A stretch of 12,975 nt of DNA from CAZCBN01 sp964496975 (GTDB lineage: Bacteria > Planctomycetota > Phycisphaerae > Phycisphaerales > UBA1924). The notes below the pieces were generated by a model. It saw only the letters and a program-made list of their open reading frames with translations, was not told the DNA's origin and did no database searches. How positions within the stretch are numbered: position 1 is the first letter of the stretch; the number at the start of each line of letters is the position of its first letter. The translations under genes and the position numbers were made by a program. This document shows positions 1 to 6,453 of the stretch, one piece after another. The stretch is taken from positions 1 to 12,975 of the forward strand of contig CAZCBN010000091.1 in the NCBI GenBank assembly GCA_964496975.1, in the 5' to 3' direction.

Positions 1-1540
1 ACGCTCCCGCTCCGGGGGGAAGGGCGGCGCCGACGGCACGGGCATCGCCCTCGACGCCGAGTCGGTCGCCAAGCTCAAGTACAAGAACATCAAGCAGACC
101 GACGACTCCTTCAAGTTCGCCGGCCGCGACCTCCGCGCCACCGTCAAGGCCATCTGGAACGGCCAGAACTTCGACGAGTCCGTCGACATCAACGCCTCCG
201 CCACCCGCCAGGTCGGCCTCATCCTCGACAAAACCTCCTTCTACGCCGAGATGGGCGGCCAGGTCGCCGACCACGGCCGCATCGCCGTCTCGCGCGAGGC
301 CCGCAGCAACGACTCCCTCGGCGGCGGCGAGTTCCGCGTCGAAGAGGTCCACACCTTCGGCGGCTACGTCCTCCACATCGGCCGCGTCCGCAAGGGCGAG
401 ATCCGCGTGGGCGACGACGTCACGACCCACGTCGACGCGCACCGCCGCCACGCCGTCGCCGCGAACCACACCGCGACCCACCTCCTGAACCTCGCGCTCC
501 GCACCGCCGTCGGCCCGGGCCTGGACCAGCGCGGCTCGCTCGTCTCCGACGACCGCCTGCGGTTCGACTTCACCCACAACGGCCCCGTGCCCGCCGACAA
601 ACTCGCCGCCGCCGAGCGCCACGTCGCCGCGCTCATCGCCAAGGACCTCCCGGTCCACGCCGACCTCGCGCCGCTCGAGGTCGCCCGCGGCATCAACGGC
701 CTCCGCGCCGTCTTCGGCGAGGCCTACCCCGACCCGGTCCGCGTCGTCGCCATCGGCGCGAGCGTCGCCGACCTGCTCGAACGCCCCGCCGACGCGCGGT
801 GGATGGACGCCTCGGTCGAGTTCTGCGGCGGCACGCACCTGCCCAGCACGGGCGAGGCCAAGGCCTTCGCCCTCATCAGCGAGGAGGCCGTCGCCAAGGG
901 CGTCCGCCGCGTGACGGGCCTCACCGGCGTCGCCGCGATGGCCGCCCACCAGGCCGCCGACGGCCTCGCGCGGCGCGTGAAGCAGGCCGCCGCCCTCTCG
1001 CCCGATGCACTCCGGGACGAGGTCGCGGCGATCCTCAGTCAGCTCGAGCAGCTCACCATCCCCTCGCCCCGCAAGGCCGCCATCCGCGCCGACATCGCCG
1101 GCCTGCAGGAGGCGCTGAAGTCCGCCGGCAAGGCCGCCGCCGAGCAGGCCGCGAAAGAGGCCTCCCGCGCCGCCGCCGCGCTGGCAGACACCGCCGAGCG
1201 TTCGCAGGACCCGGCCTTTGTCGCCACCATTGAGCTGGGCGACGATCGCAACGCGCTGCTCGCCGCGATGCAGACCCTCACGCAGCGCGTCCCGCGCATG
1301 CCCGTGCTGCTCATCAGCCCCAAGCACCCCGACGGCCCGGCCGCCGTCGTCGCCGCCGTCCCCAAGTGGGCGATCGACAAGGGCCTGAAGGCCGGCGACT
1401 GGGTGAAGGCCGCGGCCGAGCAGCTCGGCGGCAAGGGCGGCGGCCGCCCCGACGCCGCCCAGGGCGCCGGGCCCAACATCGCCAACCTCAAGGACGCGAT
1501 CCGCGTCGCCCGCACGCACGCGCTCGAAAAGCTCATGTAA
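1..1540 (+). CDS. alaS: Alanyl-tRNA synthetase, C-terminal part (5' end outside window)
   Basis: AlaS charges tRNA-Ala with alanine in the cytoplasm and clears mischarged Ser or Gly at its editing site. The reading frame is open from base 2 and gives 512 residues. The family is usually near 870-880 residues, so the catalytic core lies to the left of the window. Visible features, in fragment numbering, are: the FYAEMGGQ motif that opens the editing domain (about 80-87); the zinc/editing motif HTATH (156-160); CGGTH (275-279) followed by the GVRRVTGLTG stretch; an Ala/Lys-rich helical linker (about 333-395); and a C-terminal DHHA1/C-Ala domain with the glycine-rich GGKGGGRPD loop (476-484). All four metal-site residues (H156, H160, C275, C279) are present, so the editing site looks intact. 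The frame ends with TAA. It converges on the minus-strand prolyl oligopeptidase. Confidence 0.97.
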   Translation, partial: RSRSGGKGGADGTGIALDAESVAKLKYKNIKQTDDSFKFAGRDLRATVKAIWNGQNFDESVDINASATRQVGLILDKTSFYAEMGGQVADHGRIAVSREARSNDSLGGGEFRVEEVHTFGGYVLHIGRVRKGEIRVGDDVTTHVDAHRRHAVAANHTATHLLNLALRTAVGPGLDQRGSLVSDDRLRFDFTHNGPVPADKLAAAERHVAALIAKDLPVHADLAPLEVARGINGLRAVFGEAYPDPVRVVAIGASVADLLERPADARWMDASVEFCGGTHLPSTGEAKAFALISEEAVAKGVRRVTGLTGVAAMAAHQAADGLARRVKQAAALSPDALRDEVAAILSQLEQLTIPSPRKAAIRADIAGLQEALKSAGKAAAEQAAKEASRAAAALADTAERSQDPAFVATIELGDDRNALLAAMQTLTQRVPRMPVLLISPKHPDGPAAVVAAVPKWAIDKGLKAGDWVKAAAEQLGGKGGGRPDAAQGAGPNIANLKDAIRVARTHALEKLM

Positions 1541-1662
1541 CCCGCGCGTCGAGGCCCGCCCGCCCGGCGCCGCGCCGAAGGGCCCGCACCGTCACGGGCC
1601 GCCCCGGCCCATCCGGGCCAGCGTTGGACCGCGGCCTGCGCGGGCCCGAGGCCCCGCTCGCC
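1541..1662. other. Convergent intergenic spacer between alaS and prolyl oligopeptidase
   Basis: These 122 bases separate two converging genes and contain no supportable gene. They are rich in short GC inverted repeats. GGCCCG at 1581-1586 pairs with CGGGCC at 1595-1600 across an 8-base loop. GGCCC at 1606-1610 pairs with GGGCC at 1615-1619 across a 4-base loop. No T tract follows either stem, so they are not textbook intrinsic terminators. They could still slow polymerase from both directions. Confidence 0.6.
1581..1619. terminator. Possible tandem GC hairpins between converging genes
   Basis: Two adjacent perfect stems (6 bp with an 8-base loop, then 5 bp with a 4-base loop) sit about 40 bases after the alaS stop and about 45 bases after the prolyl oligopeptidase stop on the other strand. 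The position suits a bidirectional terminator. The absence of a U tract, and how easily such stems arise in sequence this GC-rich, keep confidence low. Confidence 0.25.
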
Positions 1663-3912
1663 TCACCGGCTCGCCGTCGGCGCGCCCTCGAGCATCCCGA
1701 GCTGCCACATCACAAAGATCCGCGTGTCCACGGCCTCGCGGATGCGGATCGCCAGCGGCTTGCCCTGCCCGTGGCCGCCGTCGTAGTCCACCCACAGCAG
1801 GATCGGCCGCTCACGCTGGTCGGACGTCGTCGCCGCCTGCAGGGCCGCGGCAAACTTCCGCGCGTGCAGCGGGTGAACGCGCGTGTCGTTCTCCCCCGCC
1901 GTGATCAGCATCGCGGGGTACTTCGTCCCGGGCTTCACGTTGTGGTAGGGCGAGTACGCGAGCAGCGTCTTCAGCTGCACCGGGTCCTCGCTGCTGCCGT
2001 ACTCACCCACCCAGTACCGCGCCATCAAGAAGTTCTGGTACCGCAGCATGTCCAGCAGCGGCACCGCGCACACCACCGCGCGGAACAGGTCGGGCCGCTG
2101 CACCGCGACCGCCCCCACCAGCAGCCCGCCGTTGGACCCGCCCATCACGGCGAGCCGCTCGGGCTTCGTGTACCCATTCCCCACAAGCCACTCCCCCGCG
2201 GCGATGAAGTCGTCGAACACGTTCTGCTTCTTGTCGAGCTGCCCCGCGCGGTGCCACGCCAGGCCCTTCTCCCCGCCGCCGCGCAGGTTCGCCACCGCGT
2301 ACACCCCGCCCGCCTCGAGGAACGGCATCAGCGTCGCGTTGAACGCCGGCGTCTGCGAGATGTTGAACCCGCCGTACCCGTACAGCAGCGTCGGGTTGTC
2401 CCCAGAAAGGCTGATGCCCTTCTTGTGGACGATGAACATCCCCACCTCGGTCCCGTCCTTGCTCGGGTACGTCACCCGGCGAACCTCGAGCGCCGCGAGC
2501 TGCTCGTCCGTCACCGCCACGTCCGGCTTCGCCCACACCACCGGCGCCGCCTCGGGCTGCGACAGGTTCACGCTGTAAATCGCCGGCGGCTGGTTGAAGC
2601 TCGTGTACGACAGGAACGCCTCCGTCCGGTCGCTCGCCACCGAGATCCCCGCCGACCCGATCCCCGGCAGCCGAACCGTCCCCGCCGCCTTCCCGTCGAG
2701 CGTGTACAGCTCGATCGTCGTCGACGCGTCCCGCAGCGTCGACAGCACCAGCATCCCCCGCGCCAGCGAGATCCCCGTGATCGTCACGTCCGCACGGTGC
2801 GGCACCAGCTCAACCCAGCTCTTCGCGCCCGGGTTGTGCGGGTCGGCCCGGACCACCCGCCCGTTCGTCGCCTCGCCGAACGCCAGCACATAGAGGTCGT
2901 CGCCCATCGCGATCGCCTCGTGCCGCCCCGGCGTGTCCAGGATCACCGGCTTCCGGGCCAGCTCGCTTGTCCGCCGATACAGGTCCAGGTCCGCCACCCA
3001 CATGTCCACCGTGTCCGTCCCCACGGCGTACGTCATCACCAGCCAACGCCCGTCGTCCGACGCGGAAACCCCAGGCCCCCACCCCGTCCGCAGCCGCTCG
3101 ATCTGCTCCTTGCTCAGCCCGCGATCGGCGTACAGCGTCCCCACGTCGCGCTGCCGGAAGATCACCGGGTCCCGCGTCCAGTGACGCCCCAGCTCGTGCA
3201 CCGCGTACGTGTTGGAGTACGGGTCATCCTTTTCTTCCAGCCGGTCGTACACAAACCCCGACCCGTCCGGCAGCCACCCCGCGATCGACGCGCGGTTGCG
3301 GATCTCGTCCGCGAGCCACTCCCCGCTGTCCACCCGCAGCACGTGCAGCGTCGTGTTCTCATCCCCCGCCCGCTGCACGCCGAACGCCAGCAGCTCGCCG
3401 TCCGGGCTCGGGCTGATCCACTGCACGCTCGTCAGCCCCGTCGGGTCCACCGCGAAGGGGTCCAGCAGCACGCGGTCGCGGAACCCCGACTTGGCCCCCT
3501 CGGCCTCCGGCGCCGGCTCACGCACCATCACCACCGGCTGCGACTGCGCCCCGTCCCGCCGCGTGTAAAACGCCCGGTTCCCGCCGAACGACGGAAGCCC
3601 CACCGACCCCGACTCCAGCAGCTGCCGCATCCGCGCCTCAAGCGCCTCACGCCCCGGCAGCGACCCGAGCACCTCCCGCGTGTGCGCGTTCTGCGCCTGC
3701 GTCCACTGCGTCACTTCCTCGGTCGGCTTGCCCAGGTCCTCCGCGCTCTCCGTCACACCCTCAAGCCAGCGGTAGGGGTCGGTCACCTGCACCCCGCCGT
3801 AGGTGTCCACCACGGGGCGGGTCGGGCTCTCCGGAGGTGCGGCCACGGCGGCCCCCGACAAAAGTGCGACAAGCGAAAGAACTCGGCGGGCCGACGCCAA
3901 CGTCAGATGCAT
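1663..3912 (-). CDS. Exported prolyl oligopeptidase (peptidase S9A)
   Basis: This 749-residue serine peptidase of the S9A family cleaves short peptides after proline. The order is a signal peptide (residues 1 to about 24, hydrophobic LSLVALLSGAAVA), the N-terminal segment containing TDPYRWLE (44-51), a seven-bladed propeller region (roughly 70-460), and the alpha/beta-hydrolase domain. The latter carries the oxyanion/core motif GYGGFN (512-517), the nucleophile elbow GGSNGG with Ser593, then Asp676 with substrate-binding Arg678 in NDTRV, and His714 in DGGHGQGKP. The triad is complete. I chose the ATG at 3912 because GGAGG lies six bases before it. An in-frame ATG 21 bases further up would place that ribosome site inside the coding region. 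With this start the signal peptide is well formed, so the enzyme should act in the periplasm. Length is normal for the family plus leader. It is the last gene of the minus-strand block, 223 bases after the arsC-like gene, so it probably has its own promoter. Confidence 0.95.
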   Translation of the reverse strand: MHLTLASARRVLSLVALLSGAAVAAPPESPTRPVVDTYGGVQVTDPYRWLEGVTESAEDLGKPTEEVTQWTQAQNAHTREVLGSLPGREALEARMRQLLESGSVGLPSFGGNRAFYTRRDGAQSQPVVMVREPAPEAEGAKSGFRDRVLLDPFAVDPTGLTSVQWISPSPDGELLAFGVQRAGDENTTLHVLRVDSGEWLADEIRNRASIAGWLPDGSGFVYDRLEEKDDPYSNTYAVHELGRHWTRDPVIFRQRDVGTLYADRGLSKEQIERLRTGWGPGVSASDDGRWLVMTYAVGTDTVDMWVADLDLYRRTSELARKPVILDTPGRHEAIAMGDDLYVLAFGEATNGRVVRADPHNPGAKSWVELVPHRADVTITGISLARGMLVLSTLRDASTTIELYTLDGKAAGTVRLPGIGSAGISVASDRTEAFLSYTSFNQPPAIYSVNLSQPEAAPVVWAKPDVAVTDEQLAALEVRRVTYPSKDGTEVGMFIVHKKGISLSGDNPTLLYGYGGFNISQTPAFNATLMPFLEAGGVYAVANLRGGGEKGLAWHRAGQLDKKQNVFDDFIAAGEWLVGNGYTKPERLAVMGGSNGGLLVGAVAVQRPDLFRAVVCAVPLLDMLRYQNFLMARYWVGEYGSSEDPVQLKTLLAYSPYHNVKPGTKYPAMLITAGENDTRVHPLHARKFAAALQAATTSDQRERPILLWVDYDGGHGQGKPLAIRIREAVDTRIFVMWQLGMLEGAPTASR

Positions 3913-3918
3913 GCTGTA

Positions 3919-3923
3919 CCTCC
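3919..3923 (-). promoter_or_regulatory. Ribosome binding site GGAGG that fixes the prolyl oligopeptidase start
   Basis: On the minus strand GGAGG is followed by six bases (TACAGC) and then the ATG at 3912-3910. Spacing and sequence are close to ideal. This decides for the internal ATG over the upstream ATG at 3933-3931. Confidence 0.8.
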
Positions 3924-3933
3924 GGGTCGGCAA

Positions 3934-3962
3934 AGTCTATCGCGCCGCCGCCGCCCGCGGTA
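3934..3962 (-). promoter_or_regulatory. Possible weak promoter of the prolyl oligopeptidase gene
   Basis: On the minus strand a TAGACT hexamer (3934-3939) could be a -10 element, giving a start near 3927 and a leader of about 15 bases that includes the GGAGG site. The hexamer at the expected -35 position (TACCGC, 3957-3962) is poor. The poly-G tract lies immediately upstream. Evidence is limited to the -10 and its position. Confidence 0.25.
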
Positions 3963-3974
3963 CCGCACCCCGCC

Positions 3975-4013
<39 letters not shown>

Positions 4014-4135
4014 ACACCACCCCCCCACACCCGCCCCCCCCCCCCCGCCTCCACCCGCCCACCCCAGCCCGCCCCGGCCTTCCCAGACACAACCCATCCG
4101 AACGCGGCCGCCTCCTCCCCGCCGCGCCGAGCCCC

Positions 4136-4900
4136 TTACCCCCGCACGCGGCTCATCGCGTACAGCATCTCCCGGGCGATCTGCGCACACCGCTCGTCAT
4201 ACGCCGCCGCCTCGGCCGCCGTCCCATCCGCCGCCTTCGGGTCCACATAGCGGATCGCCAGCCGCGCGTCCGCCCCGGCCACGATCGGGCACGCCTCGTC
4301 CGCGTCGCCGCACACCATCACCGCCGCGAACCGCTCCGCGGGGTTGGGCGCGTTGTCGTACTTCTTGCTGAAGCACGTCAGCACCTGCCCCGTGTCCGAC
4401 CGCCGCACGTGGTACACCGGGTTCGCGTCCTCCGTCGTCTTCTCGACGCGGAAGCCCGCACGCTCCAGCGCCGCCACCGCCCGCGGGTTGAAGGCCGTCA
4501 CGTCCGTCCCGCCCGAGTACGAGTGCACCGCGACCTCGTACATCCGCGCCGCCGTCAGCGCCCACGCCTGGGCCATCTGGCTCCGCCGGCTGTTGTGCGT
4601 GCACACAAACACCAGCGACGCCGCCCGCGACGACGCCCCCGCCTCACGCACATACGCCGCCAGCGCCTCAAGCTCCGCCCGACGCTCGGGCGAAATCTGC
4701 TCAAACTCCGCCACGCGGGCCGCCACGTACGCCTCAAGCTCCGGGTACAGCAGCGTCGTCACCACGTCCTCCGTCGCACGGTCGTGCGCCTTGGCCTCCT
4801 GCTGCGGGTGCGCCGCGCCCGTCACGGTCGCCAGGCCCACGAAAAGCCCCGCCGAAACCGCGACCGTCTTCGACATCCGCCCGTTTCGCTTCACACCCAC
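4136..4900 (-). CDS. Arsenate-reductase-like LMW phosphatase-fold protein with signal-like N-terminus
   Basis: This 254-residue protein has the low-molecular-weight phosphatase/thioredoxin-linked ArsC fold. In numbering from the GTG at 4900, the P-loop is CTHNSRR (C100 to R106), followed by YSGGTDVTAFNPRA (128-141). It has a second and third Cys in VCGDADEACP (C197 and C204) and a general-acid-like DP at 220-221. The seven-residue spacing of C197 and C204 matches the resolving pair of thioredoxin-coupled arsenate reductases, so arsenate reduction is more likely than plain tyrosine phosphatase activity. Residues 50-95 form a helical pre-domain ahead of the P-loop. Residues 12-29 are a hydrophobic stretch after KRNGRMSK, which looks like a signal peptide or membrane anchor and is unusual for this enzyme type. 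Starts are uncertain: GTG at 4900 (GGGGGG five bases upstream), GTG at 4894, or ATG at 4876. All keep the hydrophobic segment. It lies 60 bases after arsR. No arsenite efflux gene is in the window. Confidence 0.85.
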   Translation of the reverse strand: MGVKRNGRMSKTVAVSAGLFVGLATVTGAAHPQQEAKAHDRATEDVVTTLLYPELEAYVAARVAEFEQISPERRAELEALAAYVREAGASSRAASLVFVCTHNSRRSQMAQAWALTAARMYEVAVHSYSGGTDVTAFNPRAVAALERAGFRVEKTTEDANPVYHVRRSDTGQVLTCFSKKYDNAPNPAERFAAVMVCGDADEACPIVAGADARLAIRYVDPKAADGTAAEAAAYDERCAQIAREMLYAMSRVRG

Positions 4901-4960
4901 GGCTTCCCCCCGTTCGTGCTCGCCGCACCCCGCGGCCGACGCCGCGCCACGTTCACCGAC

Positions 4961-5394
4961 TCAGCAACACCCGGGCCCGCAGCAATCGTCCTCGCCGCAA
5001 GGCTCCGCCGAAAGCGCCCGCAGCGCCGCCGACACGTCCTCAAGCNNNNNNNNNNAAGCCGATCCGCCAGCGCCCCCGTCTGCGCCGTGTACCACACGAC
5101 GCGCCCGCGACGCTCCGACGTCACAAGCCCGGACTCGGCCAACGCGCTGAGCTGCCGGCTCACCACCGACAGATCCACCGAGCAGCACTCCGAAAGCTCC
5201 CCCACCGTGCACGCCCGCCGGCACCGCGCCAGGCACACAAACAGCCGCACCCGCGTCGCGTCCCCCAGCACCTTGAAAAACACCGGCGAGAGCGCCTCGC
5301 CGAGCCGATCGCGCACCCCCGCCGCAAGCCGCGGGTTCAGCGGGACCGTCCGCCCCGCGGGCGAGGAATCGTCCGGCAAGTCATGCATGCACAT
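4961..5394 (-). CDS. ArsR/SmtB-family metal-responsive repressor, interrupted by a scaffold gap
   Basis: A winged-helix repressor that normally leaves its operator when thiophilic metal or metalloid binds. From the ATG at 5394 the N-terminal 113 residues contain VFFKVLGDATRVRLFVCLA, the recognition region ELSECCSVDLSVVSRQLSAL, and the wing around RRGRVVWYTA. After the Ns the matching downstream frame reads LEDVSAALRALS and ends in the Cys-rich tail CGEDDCCGPGCC, with a TGA at 4961-4963. Read literally across ten Ns, the frame shifts and a basic nonsense tail runs to 4891. Merging the flanks at their shared AAGC restores one frame of 139 residues. Cys sites are residue 2, the CC of the recognition helix region, and five in the tail, which suits a soft-metal or As(III)/Sb(III) sensor. 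Alternative starts are TTG at 5409 and ATG at 5388. It lies 59 bases after the ATPase gene and upstream of the arsC-like gene, which it probably controls. Confidence 0.87.
5046..5055. other. Assembly gap (10 Ns) inside arsR
   Basis: Ten Ns lie inside the ArsR gene. The left flank ends ...CTCAAGC and the right flank begins AAGCCGAT..., so the two sides share AAGC. Ten is a common placeholder length for a scaffold join, so the number is unlikely to be the real missing length. Confidence 0.95.
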
Positions 5395-5397
5395 GCA
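5384..5397. promoter_or_regulatory. Inverted repeat over the arsR start, candidate ArsR operator
   Basis: TGCATG (5384-5389) and CATGCA (5392-5397) form a perfect 6-2-6 inverted repeat. It abuts the -10 hexamer and covers the predicted transcription start and first codons (Met-Cys-Met-His). A repressor bound here would block polymerase, which fits autoregulation. The repeat also encodes protein, so it could be coincidental. Confidence 0.4.
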
Positions 5398-5426
5398 AGT
5401 ATCCCCCAAAGCCTCCCGCCCGTCAA
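5398..5426 (-). promoter_or_regulatory. Sigma70-type promoter of arsR
   Basis: On the minus strand TTGACG (5421-5426) and GATACT (5398-5403) are separated by exactly 17 bases. The predicted transcription start falls near 5391, at or within the first ATG codons of arsR, so the message would be leaderless or nearly so. The promoter sits in the 59-base gap after the ATPase gene, implying that arsR has its own promoter rather than depending only on read-through. Confidence 0.6.
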
Positions 5427-5453
5427 GGACCCGCCACGTCCCCGAACCCCCGC

Positions 5454-6413
5454 CTACTGCACCAGCCCCTTCGTCAGCCGCATGAACGCCGTCTCCAGGT
5501 TCACCGGCTCCTCCTCAAACCGCGTGATGCGGAACCCGTTGTTGATCAGCACGTTCGGCAGATCGGTAAAGCTCCGCCCCGCGCCCTCGTCAAAGTCCAG
5601 GTTGATGAACCGCCCCGACCCGCCCGCAAACGTGCCGTCCCCCTGCGCAATCGCCACGCGCCGCACCCCGGGCACCTTCGTCAGCAGCTCCGCCGCCCGG
5701 TCCAGCCCCTCGGCCACGCCCACGTGCACCACGTGCCCCACCTTCGCCCGCTTCAGCACCTCCGCCACCGACCCCGAGAACAGCAACTGCCCCCGCTCGA
5801 TGATCCCCACAACGTTGCACAGCTCCGCCAGCTCGTGCAAGATGTGGCTCGAGATCAGGATCGTCTTGCCCATCCGCTTCAGCTCCCGCAGCAGCTCGCG
5901 GATCTCGATCCTCGCCCGCGGGTCAAGCCCGCTCGCCGGCTCGTCCATCAGCAGCACCTTGGGGTCGTGCAGCAGCACCCGCGCGATGCTGAGCCGCTGC
6001 TGCATCCCGCGCGACAAGCTGTTCACCTCCGCCGCCGCCTTGTACCCAAGGTCCGTCAGGTCCAGCACGTCCTTCACCACCGCCCGCCGCTTGGGCCCGT
6101 GGATGCCGTACGCCGCCGCGAAAAACTCCAGGTACTCCGTCACCACCATGTCCTCGTACGCGCCCATGAAGTCGGGCACGTACCCGATCAGCGGCCGGAT
6201 CAGCCGGTTCTGATACCCCACCGTCAGCCCCGCGATCTGCGCCTGCCCGCTCGAGGGCTTCAGCAGCGTCGCCAGGATCTTGATCGTGGTCGTCTTCCCC
6301 GCCCCGTTGGGACCGATGAACCCGAAGCAATCCCCCTCGTTGATCGCAAGGTTCAGGTTCGACAGCGCCTCAAGCTCGCCGTACCGCTTCGACAGATTGA
6401 TGGTCTCGATCAT
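5454..6413 (-). CDS. ABC transporter ATP-binding protein (ABC-2/drug-export type)
   Basis: A 319-residue ABC ATPase that would power a membrane transporter from the cytoplasmic face. Motifs in order: A-loop Tyr11 (KRYGELEAL); Walker A GPNGAGKTT (34-42); the Q-loop region, where the usual Gln appears to be Asp81 (GYVPDFMGAYEDM); signature LSRGMQQR (133-140); Walker B VLLMDEP (153-159); D-loop SGLD (161-164); and switch His190. A C-terminal domain of about 100 residues follows (roughly 215-319), as in CcmA/NatA-type export ATPases. The start is the ATG at 6413, where MIETINLSKRYG matches the family's N-terminus. The frame stays open further up, but that extension is Arg-rich and overlaps the preceding gene. 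No strong ribosome site is seen. It lies 40 bases after the 921-residue exported protein and is probably co-transcribed with it. No ABC-2 permease is present in the window. Confidence 0.95.
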   Translation of the reverse strand: MIETINLSKRYGELEALSNLNLAINEGDCFGFIGPNGAGKTTTIKILATLLKPSSGQAQIAGLTVGYQNRLIRPLIGYVPDFMGAYEDMVVTEYLEFFAAAYGIHGPKRRAVVKDVLDLTDLGYKAAAEVNSLSRGMQQRLSIARVLLHDPKVLLMDEPASGLDPRARIEIRELLRELKRMGKTILISSHILHELAELCNVVGIIERGQLLFSGSVAEVLKRAKVGHVVHVGVAEGLDRAAELLTKVPGVRRVAIAQGDGTFAGGSGRFINLDFDEGAGRSFTDLPNVLINNGFRITRFEEEPVNLETAFMRLTKGLVQ

Positions 6414-6453
6414 CGCCAAGGCTTCGCCCCCCCGGTCCCGCTGCCGTGCCCAT

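Noticed and set aside
4891..5045. ArsR ending at 4891 with a basic tail
   Set aside because: It arises only from reading ten Ns as true length. The other frame gives a proper last helix and a Cys-rich metal-binding tail ending at 4961.
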